DNA of 64,000 bases. It comes from CALMUP01 sp035327305. GTDB lineage: Bacteria; Verrucomicrobiota; Kiritimatiellia; CAIVKH01. The notes under the pieces are model-generated. The model searched no databases. It was not told the origin of the DNA and saw nothing but the letters and a program-made list of their open reading frames with translations. Positions 34,814 to 43,658 of the stretch are shown in pieces (the stretch's first letter is position 1; the number at the start of each line of letters is the position of its first letter). Position numbers and translations under genes: made by a program. The stretch covers positions 4,516 through 68,515 of the forward strand of contig DAOLDL010000005.1 in the NCBI GenBank assembly GCA_035327305.1. The letters run 5' to 3'.

Positions 34814-35353
34814 ATGACAAACAGCATCACAACCAAAGTCGGCGACAGGGGAACAACATTTTTGTTTTCGGGGGAGGAAGTTCCCAAAGATTCGCCCCGC
34901 ACCGACGCTTATGGCGACATTGACGAATTGGTCAGCGTTCTGGGTGTTGCCCGTTCGCAATCCACCAAGCCGGATATCATCGAGACCTTGTTCTGGTTGC
35001 AGGTAGAACTGTTTGTTGTAGCGACGGAACTCGCCACGGAAACCGCCAGCCTGATGTTGGTTCGGGAGCGAATCGATGAAAAACGCGTTTCCGAGCTTGA
35101 GCAACGCCGCGATGCTCTTGAAAAAAACATCAATATGCCCAACGGGTTTATCATTCCCGGCGGCACACCGGTGGCCGCCATCATCGATCACGCCCGCACC
35201 ATTGCGCGGCGATGCGAACGCAAAGCCGTCGGTCTCGCCCGCGAGGGTCTGATTGATAATTCGCATTTAATCATCTGGCTCAACCGGCTTTCCGATTTTC
35301 TGTGGCTTCTTGCCCGCTACGAAGAAGGCGATGCCACTGTGCTGAAACCATGA
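34814..35353 (+). CDS. PduO-type cob(I)alamin adenosyltransferase
   Basis: The 179-residue protein makes adenosylcobalamin from cob(I)alamin and ATP. The N-terminal TKVGDRGTTFLFSGEEVPKD carries the ATP-binding residues. RTDAYGDIDELVSVLG and the C-terminal HARTIARRCERKAVG are also family signatures. It is a stand-alone five-helix enzyme of normal size, with no other B12 gene near. The 214-nt upstream gap has no cobalamin riboswitch that I can recognise. The murB start overlaps its stop by 4 nt (ATGA). Confidence 0.93.
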   Translation: MTNSITTKVGDRGTTFLFSGEEVPKDSPRTDAYGDIDELVSVLGVARSQSTKPDIIETLFWLQVELFVVATELATETASLMLVRERIDEKRVSELEQRRDALEKNINMPNGFIIPGGTPVAAIIDHARTIARRCERKAVGLAREGLIDNSHLIIWLNRLSDFLWLLARYEEGDATVLKP

Positions 35354-36303
35354 CGGAAACCGAAAACCTGTTTTCTGAAGAATTGCAGGCATACCTGAAT
35401 GATGCCGGCACGGAAATTATCCCTGGCGCGGCGCTATCGCATTTCACGACCTTTCGGATTGGCGGACCTTGTCCGGCATTGGTGAATTGCCATGACGCCA
35501 AAAGTTTTCTGCTGTCGTGGGAGGTCTTGATCAAATCCGGTCACCAACCGTTGTTGATTGGAGGTGGTTCCAATCTTTTGGTCAGTGACGCCGGCATATC
35601 GAATGTCGTGGTTCGTTATGTTGAGGATGATCTGGTATTGGTCAGGGAAGACGGTTTGTTTCGCGTTTCGGCGGGAGTTATGCTGGACGATCTTGCCCGG
35701 ATCACTGCGGAGTCGGGACTGGATGGTTTGGTTTCCTGCTCGGGGATTCCCGGAACGGTGGGCGGGGCAATCGCAGGTAACGCCGGCGCTTTCGGCGAAC
35801 AGATCGGCGACCGCGTCGCTTACCTCGAAGTTCTCGACAGGAGCGGTCACTTCCAGATCAGGAAACCAAACGAACTGGGATTCGCTTATCGCGCCTCGAA
35901 TATTCCCGCTTCGGGTGATGTGGTGGTTTCGGCTTTATTGCAATTGGATGAAGCGCCGCCTTCGCCATTGCTAACCCGGCGCGCGGAAATTCTTGAATTG
36001 CGTAAAATCAAGCATCCGGACTGGGGAACAATTCCCACCGCAGGAAGTTTTTTCAAAAATATCGAGCCGACGTCGAAGGCGGAACGCCGGCAAGCCGCCG
36101 GGTGGTTTCTCGAACAGTCTGGCGCTTTGAATATGCGGGTGGGCGGTGCGCGAACATTTGAGAAGCACGCTAATATAATCATCGCCGAGCCGGGATGCCG
36201 GGCCGATGATGTGGCCGCATTATCGCGTAAGATGGCTGATGCCGTACTGCAGAAGTTTGGAATTGCATTAGAACGGGAAGTCAAAATGATAGGGGACTTT
36301 TAA
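35350..36303 (+). CDS. murB: UDP-N-acetylmuramate dehydrogenase
   Basis: The 317-residue FAD enzyme reduces UDP-GlcNAc-enolpyruvate to UDP-MurNAc with NADPH in peptidoglycan synthesis. The FAD domain has LLIGGGSNLLVSDAG and GIPGTVGGAIAGNAGAFG. YRASNIP carries the conserved Tyr-Arg, the proton-donating Ser is in GSFFKNI, and the closing EREVKMIG gives the Glu. The ATG at 35350 overlaps the preceding stop, which makes it the natural start. It is separated by 17 nt from the following flavin reductase. Confidence 0.96.
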   Translation: MTETENLFSEELQAYLNDAGTEIIPGAALSHFTTFRIGGPCPALVNCHDAKSFLLSWEVLIKSGHQPLLIGGGSNLLVSDAGISNVVVRYVEDDLVLVREDGLFRVSAGVMLDDLARITAESGLDGLVSCSGIPGTVGGAIAGNAGAFGEQIGDRVAYLEVLDRSGHFQIRKPNELGFAYRASNIPASGDVVVSALLQLDEAPPSPLLTRRAEILELRKIKHPDWGTIPTAGSFFKNIEPTSKAERRQAAGWFLEQSGALNMRVGGARTFEKHANIIIAEPGCRADDVAALSRKMADAVLQKFGIALEREVKMIGDF

Positions 36304-36320
36304 CCACAGGTGTTTTCGAA

Positions 36321-37007
36321 ATGTCCATGTCCATAACCAATGAAATATTGACCGTGCGCGACATGCGCTGGTTCGGATCCGATGTGTTCGAGCTGTCGCT
36401 GGATCGCGGCGGATTGGAGTTCACACCCGGCGATTGCCTCGCTCTGTTTGCCGCGGATGGTAGAGTCTCCCGACCCTACAGCATTTCCTCGGGAATTTAC
36501 GACGACGCGATAAAATTCGTCATACGAAAAATGCCGGGAGGTGTGGTCAGCACGTTTCTGGCAAGCCGCTCGCCGGGAGATTCCATTCGGGTCAGTCCGC
36601 CGTTCGGCTGGTTTCGGCCGGGCGAACATGGCGGAAAGCGCCCCTTTGTTTTTCTGGCCACCGGAACCGGTGTGGCCCCGTTTCTGGCCTATTTGCGATC
36701 GCGCCCTGATCATCTACCCGTGGCGTGTTATTATGGTGTCCGGCATCGGGCGGACCTGATAGAAGCCGATTGGTTGATTAAAGCCGCCTCCGCGCGTATC
36801 GCCGTGTCGAGGGAAAACGTTTCCGGACTGCACCACGGACGGATTACGGATTTATTGGACGAGTTGCCTCGGGCGGACGGTACGGATTATTACTTGTGTG
36901 GCCTGGATGCCATGATCGATGAAATTACCGTGTGGTTGGAAAAGCGCGGAGTGGATATCACACATATTCATCGCGAATGTTTTTTCAACGCGTCATATTA
37001 CGCATAA
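36321..37007 (+). CDS. ferredoxin-NADP reductase-like FAD/NAD(P) oxidoreductase
   Basis: The 228-residue protein has an FAD-binding beta barrel with SRPYSISSGIYDD (RxYS motif) and an NAD(P)-binding half with ATGTGVAPFLAYL and YYLCGLDAMIDEI, ending HRECFFN. This is the minimal ferredoxin reductase layout. No 2Fe-2S domain is attached, so an external ferredoxin or flavodoxin is the likely partner. It sits between murB and a DnaJ-type gene that starts on the base after its stop. The physiological partner is unknown. Confidence 0.85.
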   Translation: MSMSITNEILTVRDMRWFGSDVFELSLDRGGLEFTPGDCLALFAADGRVSRPYSISSGIYDDAIKFVIRKMPGGVVSTFLASRSPGDSIRVSPPFGWFRPGEHGGKRPFVFLATGTGVAPFLAYLRSRPDHLPVACYYGVRHRADLIEADWLIKAASARIAVSRENVSGLHHGRITDLLDELPRADGTDYYLCGLDAMIDEITVWLEKRGVDITHIHRECFFNASYYA

Positions 37008-37964
37008 ATGAAATACAAGGATTACTACAACATTCTGGGAGTGTCCCGTTCGGCTACGGATGAAGAGATAAAGAAAGCGTACCGAAAGCTCGCCCGAAAA
37101 TATCATCCCGATGTAAACAAAGGCCGGGAGGCCGAGGAAAAATTCAAGGAAGTCACCGAGGCTTACGAAGTAATCGGTGACCCGGCGAAGCGAAAACGCT
37201 ACGATGAATTCGGGTCGAATTGGAAAGCCGGAGACGATTTCCGCCCGCCGCCGGGTTGGCAATCCACCACCTATTCCACGTCGGGGGACCAGGGTCCGTT
37301 TGCCGGCGGTGATTTCAGCGATTTCTTCGAGGCATTTTTCGGGCGTTCAGGCATGGGCGGGCGGGGCGCTGGTCGAGGTCACATGTTTCGCGAGCAAGGT
37401 GTCGATCATGAGGCTGACATCGATTTATCGGTAGAAGAAACATTTCACGGGGTCAAAAAAGAAATCAGTTTGCGTACGACGACTGTGGATGACCATGGCC
37501 GCGTGTTGCATGGGACAAGGCAATTAAGCGTCACCATTCCTCCCGGCACAACCAATGGCGCCCGTATTCGGCTGGCCGGGCAAGGTGGCGCGGGGCGCGG
37601 CGGCGGAGGCGCCGGCGATCTCTACCTTCGCGTTCATGTGCGCGCCCATCCGGTTTATTCGGTACGAGGCCACGATCTGGAAATGGATTTGAAGGTAACG
37701 CCGTGGGAGGCGGCCTTGGGGGGCAAGGTGGAAGTTCCACTGTTGGATGGCAAGCGTGCGGCGCTCAAGTTGCCGCCCGGATCTCAAAGCGGCGCGCAAT
37801 TAAAACTGCGCGGCAAAGGTCTGCCGCGCGGTGGTGGTCACGAGCCTGGGGATCTGGTGGTGCGGATCATGATTCATGTTCCCCGCCACATGTCCGATCG
37901 AGAAGTGGAATTGATGAAAGAATTCGGTCGGATTTCCTCCTTCAATCCTCGTGCGTCCTCTTGA
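37008..37964 (+). CDS. DnaJ/CbpA-type co-chaperone without zinc fingers
   Basis: The 318-residue protein has an N-terminal J domain with YYNILGVSRSATDEEIKKAY and the HPD triad in KYHPDVNKG. A Gly/Phe-rich linker (about 80-135) and two beta-sandwich C-terminal domains with VTIPPGTTNGARIRLAGQG and LPPGSQSGAQLKLRGKG follow. The Cys-rich zinc domain of DnaJ is missing, so it is of the CbpA/DnaJ type II class that stimulates DnaK. Its end overlaps the convergent SDR gene by 23 nt. Confidence 0.93.
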   Translation: MKYKDYYNILGVSRSATDEEIKKAYRKLARKYHPDVNKGREAEEKFKEVTEAYEVIGDPAKRKRYDEFGSNWKAGDDFRPPPGWQSTTYSTSGDQGPFAGGDFSDFFEAFFGRSGMGGRGAGRGHMFREQGVDHEADIDLSVEETFHGVKKEISLRTTTVDDHGRVLHGTRQLSVTIPPGTTNGARIRLAGQGGAGRGGGGAGDLYLRVHVRAHPVYSVRGHDLEMDLKVTPWEAALGGKVEVPLLDGKRAALKLPPGSQSGAQLKLRGKGLPRGGGHEPGDLVVRIMIHVPRHMSDREVELMKEFGRISSFNPRASS

Positions 37965-39414
37965 TCGACCCATCAACAGCTTTTTTTGCCAGTGCTTTTA
38001 ACATACCGGCAAAAATCAGTTCGTGCAGGGGATAGATGGAGTACCAGTAAAGTATCCCCGACAATCCGAGGGGATCAAAACTCGCGGTCTGGGTAATGGT
38101 GGTTGTCGTGTTGTCACCGTCCACCCGATATTCCAGCCAGGCCCGGCCCGGAAGTTTCATCTCCGCGCGCAGTAACAGGCGGTGTGGCGGTTGAATATCC
38201 TCAACCCTCCAGCAGTCCAACACATCGCCCGCGAAAAGCTTTTCAGGATCACGCCGTCCGCGTTTCATGCCTGGACCGCCGACCGCCAAATCAATGGCGC
38301 CCCGTAATTTCCACAAAAAGTTTGCATAGTACCAGCCGTTGCTTCCGCCAATTTTCTGGATGGGCTTGAAAACTTGTTCGGGAGGCAGGGGAACTTGAAT
38401 CCGACGCGTATCAAGCACGCGATTTCCAAGGCGAATCCCCGCCCAGGTGCGCGGCGCGCCTGCGGAGGATACCGCATCGGTCCATCGTGTTTCCAGGTAA
38501 TCGGAGTCTTCATTTCGCAATGCGTCCCGAATGGCTTCACGGTATCCCTTGGGTTTGATGGTGAACGCCGTCAAGGCTTTGTCGTTTTGGCAAACCGTGG
38601 GATGTTTAAGGCTGTCGACAAGTTTTCTCCCGACGCGTGCATACAAGGGCGTGACCAAGCCGAGCCACAAGCTGGAAAGTCTGGGCGATAGAACAGGCAC
38701 GGCAATCATGCGCCTCTTCAATCCACGTTCTTCCGCATACGCCATCATGAGGTCGCGGTAGGAAACCCGGTCAGACCCGCCGATTTCATATACCGCACTA
38801 TGATCCGGCGTGGTATCCGCCGCCGCGATCAGGAAAGCAAGAATATCCTGAATGGCGATGGGTTGGGCCAGGGTTTCCACCCATCGTGGCGTAATCATGA
38901 AAGGAAGGCGTTCAACCAAGGCGCGGATCATTTCAAAAGAAAGACTTCCGGAACCGATAATAATGGATGCTCTGAACTCTGACGTCGGGACACCGGACTC
39001 GCGCAGGATTCGCCCGACTTCATGCCGACTATGCAGGTGTGCGGACAAAGGCGTGCTTTCGTCGGCCAACCCTCCAAGGTAGATAATGTGTTGAACACCC
39101 GCCGCTTTCGCCGCTCCGCCGAAAATACGGGCGGCTTCAGCGTCAGCGGACTCAAAATGTCCGCTTGAACCCATGGAGTGAATCAGATAATACGCGACGT
39201 CAATACCATCAAGCGCCTGCCGGACGCTATCCGGATCGAGCACATCGCCTTTGACGATTTCGACAGGATGATCTCCGCGGCGAATGTGTGCCGGCTCACG
39301 GGCCATGCACCGTACGGTATATCCGATGTCAACCAGGCGGGGAAACAGTCGCCCGCCAATATATCCGGTGGCCCCGGTAACGAGGATTCGCTTTTGTTTA
39401 CGGTAATTTTCCAT
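37942..39414 (-). CDS. NAD(P)-binding SDR with C-terminal DUF2867
   Basis: The 490-residue protein has an atypical short-chain dehydrogenase domain with ILVTGATGYIGGRLFPRL near the N-terminus and YYLIHSMG in place of the classic YxxxK loop. A DUF2867 domain (SRPBCC-like) from about residue 320 onward follows, with RVLDTRRIQVPLPPEQVF and FDPLGLSGILYWYSIYPLH. This fusion is known in many bacteria, but its substrate is not. The ATG at 39414 is preferred to one 39 nt upstream because the Rossmann strand follows directly. It overlaps the DnaJ-type gene at its 3-prime end. Confidence 0.88.
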   Translation of the reverse strand: MENYRKQKRILVTGATGYIGGRLFPRLVDIGYTVRCMAREPAHIRRGDHPVEIVKGDVLDPDSVRQALDGIDVAYYLIHSMGSSGHFESADAEAARIFGGAAKAAGVQHIIYLGGLADESTPLSAHLHSRHEVGRILRESGVPTSEFRASIIIGSGSLSFEMIRALVERLPFMITPRWVETLAQPIAIQDILAFLIAAADTTPDHSAVYEIGGSDRVSYRDLMMAYAEERGLKRRMIAVPVLSPRLSSLWLGLVTPLYARVGRKLVDSLKHPTVCQNDKALTAFTIKPKGYREAIRDALRNEDSDYLETRWTDAVSSAGAPRTWAGIRLGNRVLDTRRIQVPLPPEQVFKPIQKIGGSNGWYYANFLWKLRGAIDLAVGGPGMKRGRRDPEKLFAGDVLDCWRVEDIQPPHRLLLRAEMKLPGRAWLEYRVDGDNTTTTITQTASFDPLGLSGILYWYSIYPLHELIFAGMLKALAKKAVDGSIKRTHED

Positions 39415-39552
39415 GCGCCAATATACACCATTCGGGAAATATCGCGCATCCAATCACTGGAAATTTGTGGAGCAAGGGTTTCCAATGGTTGGATACTGGC
39501 GTTATTCGGTAAGAGGCCTTTGTGTAGAGTTGTTGCCCGAAAGGTGAATGTT

Positions 39553-39578
39553 CTTGTGATTCATTGCAAATTCACAAG
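39553..39578 (+). promoter_or_regulatory. hairpin in the leader of the serine hydrolase gene
   Basis: CTTGTGA (39553-39559) can pair with TCACAAG (39572-39578), leaving a 12-nt loop, and ends 9 nt before the ATG at 39588. It covers the region where a ribosome site would lie, and no clear one is visible. Control of translation is speculative. Confidence 0.25.
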
Positions 39579-39587
39579 ACTCGGCTT

Positions 39588-40649
39588 ATGTCGCTTGTGG
39601 AAATAATAAACAGGGTTCGGGAAAAACATCTTATCCCCGCTGTTGCGGTATCAATGATTTCTTCGGATCGCGAACCTGAAAACACGGTTGTGGGCTATCG
39701 TATTGCCGGAAATGATCGTTTGGCGACCATCCACGACTACTTTCATATAGGTTCCTGTTCCAAATCCGTATTGTCAGTCATTGCCGCAAAACTTGTAGAG
39801 GAGAGGAAAGTTCAGTGGGATGAGTCCTTTTTCAAGATATTTCCTGAACTGTTGAAAAATGCCCGGACGGAATATTTCGATATTACACTTAGTGATTTGC
39901 TTCTCTGTCAGGCCGGAATTGCCGCCTTCACGGATTTGGATGTCGATAAGATGCCCGAATTTGGATCTGATGGTGATGATCAGGATCGTTTGACCTTCAT
40001 CCGTTTTTTGATCTCCCGCCATCCCGTCGTGCCGCGCACAAGAAAAGGTTTCCGTCACTGTTATTCAAATGCCAGCTATACTATGGCATCGGCCATGATC
40101 GAGCGTATTTCCGGATTGTCTTACCGGGATTTGGCGCTTCAAACACTCACGGATGCCCTTGGACTTTCTTTCTGGATCGGATGGCCGAATCACCTGAATC
40201 CCGAACAGCCGTGGGGACATCAATTGGTTAAGGGCAAGCTTGTGTTGTTTCCTCCCGCTCATCCTTATCATTTGCCCCCGTGTTTGACACCCGCGGGAAA
40301 CTTGAGCATGCCCGCAGTTGATTTCGCCCGTTATGTGCAGTTTCATTTGCGAGGGTTGATTGGAAAAGAAACGTATCTCACCGCAGGTTCATTTCAAAAA
40401 TTGCATTTTGGAGTCGATGTGTATTCTTACGGAATCGCCAACGGAAGTTTGGGCGGATTGATCTTATCCGGAATGGATGGTTCGCTGGGGACCTTTTTTT
40501 GCCGGGCTATGATTTTTCCCGGACGGGATCGCGCCCTTGCTATCATGATGAATGCGGGAACGGGAGGGGCGATAATGCCCGCTATGAACGAACTGACCAT
40601 GAAAATTATCAAGAGCGATTTCGGATGGAGGTGGAAATGGTGGCTGTGA
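39588..40649 (+). CDS. serine hydrolase, class C beta-lactamase-like
   Basis: The 353-residue protein has the serine beta-lactamase/penicillin-binding fold of the EstB/AmpC family: the nucleophile in FHIGSCSKSVLS (Ser56-x-x-Lys59), the Tyr159-Ser-Asn motif in HCYSNASY, and a late Gly-rich segment GMDGSLGTFF where the third motif would be. No signal peptide is visible, so it may be cytosolic. Such proteins are esterases or peptidases as often as beta-lactamases. ATG 39588 is chosen over a TTG 24 nt upstream. The MDR oxidoreductase starts 25 nt downstream. Confidence 0.85.
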   Translation: MSLVEIINRVREKHLIPAVAVSMISSDREPENTVVGYRIAGNDRLATIHDYFHIGSCSKSVLSVIAAKLVEERKVQWDESFFKIFPELLKNARTEYFDITLSDLLLCQAGIAAFTDLDVDKMPEFGSDGDDQDRLTFIRFLISRHPVVPRTRKGFRHCYSNASYTMASAMIERISGLSYRDLALQTLTDALGLSFWIGWPNHLNPEQPWGHQLVKGKLVLFPPAHPYHLPPCLTPAGNLSMPAVDFARYVQFHLRGLIGKETYLTAGSFQKLHFGVDVYSYGIANGSLGGLILSGMDGSLGTFFCRAMIFPGRDRALAIMMNAGTGGAIMPAMNELTMKIIKSDFGWRWKWWL

Positions 40650-40674
40650 TAACCGCAAAGTTCAAAGGAATTGA

Positions 40675-41643
40675 ATGAAAGCAATGGTTTATAGTCGTTA
40701 TGGTGGACCTGAAGTTCTGCATGTGGAAAACATCCCTGAACCGAATCATGGAAAAGGAGTAATCAGGATTCATGTTCGTGCCGTGGCCGTGACATCGGCC
40801 GATGCACGTATCCGTGGAATGAAGCTCCCAAGAGGGTTTGGTCTTATGGGTCGATTGATCTTTGGTGTAACCGGTCCACGTCAACCCATTTTAGGTGCGG
40901 CATTTTCCGGAACCGTGAACGCTGTAGGTCCGGATACCGAAAGGTTCAAGGTGGGAGACGATGTGTTTGGTATCAACGGCATGCAGGTGGGCGCATATGC
41001 CGAAATGGTTTGCGTGTCCGAAAAATCTGCATTGGCGATAAAACCCGAAGGGTTGTCGCATGAAGCGGCCGCCGCCCTTCCTTTCGGAGGAACGACAGCT
41101 ATGGAATTCCTGCGCCGGGCGAAATTGAAAAAAGGCGAGCGGATATTGATCAATGGCGCATCCGGTTCGGTCGGCTGTGCAATGGTTCAATTGGCCAGAA
41201 ATGCCGGCGCGCATGTTGTTGGTGTTTGCAGTGGCTGTAATGCCGATCTGGTTCGCTCTCTTGGTGCGGAGCGGGTAATCGACTACACGCGCGAAGACAT
41301 TTTAACTTCGCAAGATAAATTTGATGTTGTGGTTGATACCGTCGGGCATGTGCCCGTTTCGAACTATCGTTCCATCCTGAAGCCTGACGGCCGTTTATTG
41401 CTGGTGCAAGCGGATTTGCCCGCGCTATTGATGGCGCCTGTGCAATCGCGATGGTTGGGTGTACGCGTGATTGCCGGACCGATCACAGAGCGTGCCGGAG
41501 ATGTTGAAGCGCTCGCCCGTTTAGCCGTGGACGGTATGTTTGATCCCGTCATCGACCGCACCGTGCCGTTTGAGCAAATACCTGATGCGCACCGTTATGT
41601 TGATACCGGTCGCAAAAAAGGCAATGTCGTGGCCGTTCTTTGA
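40675..41643 (+). CDS. MDR-family NAD(P)H quinone oxidoreductase / zinc-less alcohol dehydrogenase
   Basis: The 322-residue protein is a medium-chain dehydrogenase/reductase: MKAMVYSRYGGPEVL at the start, AVTSADARIRG, AAALPFGGTTAMEFLRRA, and the nucleotide motif ILINGASGSVGCAMVQLA. The Cys and His residues for catalytic and structural zinc are lacking, which fits the quinone reductase branch. It would reduce quinones or enones with NADPH. It lies 25 nt after the serine hydrolase and ends before a hairpin, so the two form a small operon. Confidence 0.9.
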   Translation: MKAMVYSRYGGPEVLHVENIPEPNHGKGVIRIHVRAVAVTSADARIRGMKLPRGFGLMGRLIFGVTGPRQPILGAAFSGTVNAVGPDTERFKVGDDVFGINGMQVGAYAEMVCVSEKSALAIKPEGLSHEAAAALPFGGTTAMEFLRRAKLKKGERILINGASGSVGCAMVQLARNAGAHVVGVCSGCNADLVRSLGAERVIDYTREDILTSQDKFDVVVDTVGHVPVSNYRSILKPDGRLLLVQADLPALLMAPVQSRWLGVRVIAGPITERAGDVEALARLAVDGMFDPVIDRTVPFEQIPDAHRYVDTGRKKGNVVAVL

Positions 41644-41652
41644 TTCATTTCC

Positions 41653-41675
41653 AACCTCTGGAATTCCAAGAGGTT
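41653..41675 (+). terminator. hairpin after the MDR gene
   Basis: AACCTCT (41653-41659) pairs with AGAGGTT (41669-41675), with the self-complementary loop GGAATTCCA. There is no T-run behind it, so it may be a weak or factor-dependent end of the hydrolase-MDR transcript. Confidence 0.35.
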
Positions 41676-41695
41676 AAGAATTCCAATGATCGGAT

Positions 41696-41724
41696 TTGCG
41701 TTTACGGGGGTGAGCAGGTACACT
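41696..41724 (+). promoter_or_regulatory. candidate promoter for aspS
   Basis: TTGCGT (41696-41701), a 17-nt spacer and TACACT (41719-41724) form a good sigma70-like pair about 60 nt before the aspS ATG. Confidence 0.45.
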
Positions 41725-41786
41725 GCGCCGTTTGTTTTTATGAAAGGGCCGGTTCATGGCCGGCAATCAGCGGACAAAGGTAGTAT

Positions 41787-43565
41787 ATGGCTTATAGAAC
41801 TTTTACTTGTGGTGATTTAAGGGCGGAACAAAAGGGGCAGTCCATCATGCTGGCCGGATGGGTGGATACCGTTCGCGATCATGGCGGGATTCTCTTCATC
41901 GATTTGCGCGATCGGTATGGAACGACGCAAGTCGTGTGTGACCCCAACGACGCTCCCGATGCATGCAAGGTTGCGCATGAGGCGCGATCGGAATTTGTGT
42001 TGCAGGTCGAAGGCGTTGTGGCGTTGCGCCCCGCGGATATGATCAACAAGACGCTGGCCACCGGCGAGATCGAAGTGATGGCGAAGTCGGTTGCAATTCT
42101 CAACCGCAGTAAGGTTCCGCCTTTCCCGCTTGAAGATGAAAAAGCGGCCAAGGTCAGCGAAGATCTCCGTCTCACCTATCGTTATCTCGACTTACGCCGG
42201 TCGTCCATGCAACGCAATCTCGTAATCCGGCACAAAATTCTGCAGGCGGTCCGTCAGTACATGGACGGCGAAAATTTTGTGGAAATTGAAACGCCCATCC
42301 TCACGAAAAGCACGCCGGAAGGCGCCCGCGATTATCTGGTGCCCAGCCGCGTGGTTCCCGGTTCCTTTTTCGCGTTGCCCCAGGCGCCGCAACAGTACAA
42401 ACAGCTTTTGATGATGTCCGGGCTGGATCGCTATCTGCAAATCGCCCGTTGTTTCCGCGATGAAGATTTGCGCGCTGATCGCCAACCCGAGTTCACCCAG
42501 ATTGACGTCGAGATGTCGTTCATCGATGAAGAGGATATTTACCGCATCATCGACGGCATGTTGGTCAACATCATGCGCGTCTCGGGGCATGGAGAAATTG
42601 AAACTCCGATTGCCCGGATGACGTACCGCGAAGCCATGAATCGTTTCGGAAGCGACAAGCCTGATCTGCGATTCGGCATGGAATTGACCGATTTGAGCGG
42701 AGTATTTGCTTCCACACAATTCAAGGTGTTTGCCTCGGTGATTCAAGGCGGCGGCGTGGTCAAGGCTATCAATGCCAAGGGGCTTGCCGGAGTCTCTGCG
42801 GGTGTGATCGATCAGTGGACCGATCTGGCCAAGGAGGCCGGTTTGGGCGGGCTGGCCTTCATTCGCGTGCAGGAAGACGGCAATTGGAAATCACCGATTA
42901 CGAAGTTTTTCAGTGAACAGGAAAAAGCCGATCTGACGGCCAGGCTGGATATCAAGATCGGCGACCTGATTCTGTTCGCGGCGGACAAATTGGATAAAGC
43001 AAATGTAGCGCTTGGGCGTCTACGCTTGTTGGCCGCTGAAATTGCCGGCATCATTCCGGACAACGTGTTCAAGTTCACGTGGGTCACGGATTTTCCTTTG
43101 TTGGAGCGCGGCGCCGATGGGCATCTCGCCTCGATGCATCACCCGTTTACTTCACCGAAGCCCGAGGATGTTTCTCTGCTGGATACGGATCCTGTTTCCG
43201 TGCGCGCACGAGCTTACGACATCGTTTTGAACGGAGTTGAGTTGGGCGGGGGAAGCATTCGAATTCACGATCCTGTCCTGCAGGCCAAGATGTTTGAAAT
43301 TCTCGGTCTGCCCCAGGATGAAATCAACGAGCGGTTCGGCCATTTGATCAATGCGTTGTCCTACGGTACTCCGCCGCATGGCGGTATTGCGTTGGGCGTG
43401 GACCGCCTGGTTATGTTGATGGTCGGCGCTGACAGTATCCGGGATGTGATTGCATTTCCCAAGACGCAAAAAGCGATGGACTTGATGATGGGTGCGCCTT
43501 CGACGGTGGATGGACGTCAGCTAAAGGATGTTCATTTGGAGCTGGCGCTTCCTCCTGAAGCTTAA
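41787..43565 (+). CDS. aspS: aspartyl-tRNA synthetase
   Basis: The 592-residue class II synthetase charges tRNA(Asp), and perhaps tRNA(Asn), with aspartate. It has the N-terminal OB fold (GWVDTVRDHGGILFIDLRDR), motif 2 with FRDEDLRADRQPEFTQIDVE, the bacterial GAD insertion, and motif 3 GIALGVDRLVMLM. Size and architecture are of the bacterial type. Whether it is discriminating cannot be decided from these motifs. It is preceded by its own promoter and converges on accA across three hairpins. Confidence 0.97.
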   Translation: MAYRTFTCGDLRAEQKGQSIMLAGWVDTVRDHGGILFIDLRDRYGTTQVVCDPNDAPDACKVAHEARSEFVLQVEGVVALRPADMINKTLATGEIEVMAKSVAILNRSKVPPFPLEDEKAAKVSEDLRLTYRYLDLRRSSMQRNLVIRHKILQAVRQYMDGENFVEIETPILTKSTPEGARDYLVPSRVVPGSFFALPQAPQQYKQLLMMSGLDRYLQIARCFRDEDLRADRQPEFTQIDVEMSFIDEEDIYRIIDGMLVNIMRVSGHGEIETPIARMTYREAMNRFGSDKPDLRFGMELTDLSGVFASTQFKVFASVIQGGGVVKAINAKGLAGVSAGVIDQWTDLAKEAGLGGLAFIRVQEDGNWKSPITKFFSEQEKADLTARLDIKIGDLILFAADKLDKANVALGRLRLLAAEIAGIIPDNVFKFTWVTDFPLLERGADGHLASMHHPFTSPKPEDVSLLDTDPVSVRARAYDIVLNGVELGGGSIRIHDPVLQAKMFEILGLPQDEINERFGHLINALSYGTPPHGGIALGVDRLVMLMVGADSIRDVIAFPKTQKAMDLMMGAPSTVDGRQLKDVHLELALPPEA

Positions 43566-43570
43566 CCATA

Positions 43571-43637
43571 CGCCTCGCGGAGGCGCCACCACACTATGAC
43601 ATAATTCAAGTGGTGTAGTGGCCGCACCGTGTGCGGC
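43571..43637. repeat. three consecutive hairpins between convergent aspS and accA
   Basis: Hairpin 1 is CGCCTC-GCG-GAGGCG (43571-43585). Hairpin 2 pairs CCACCACAC (43586-43594) with GTGTAGTGG (43613-43621) with one mismatch. Hairpin 3 is GCCGCAC-CGT-GTGCGGC (43621-43637). None has a T-run. They may act together as a two-way transcription end or be a short interspersed structured repeat; no second copy is visible in the window. Confidence 0.45.
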
Positions 43638-43658
43638 ATATCCCGTTACAATCAAACT

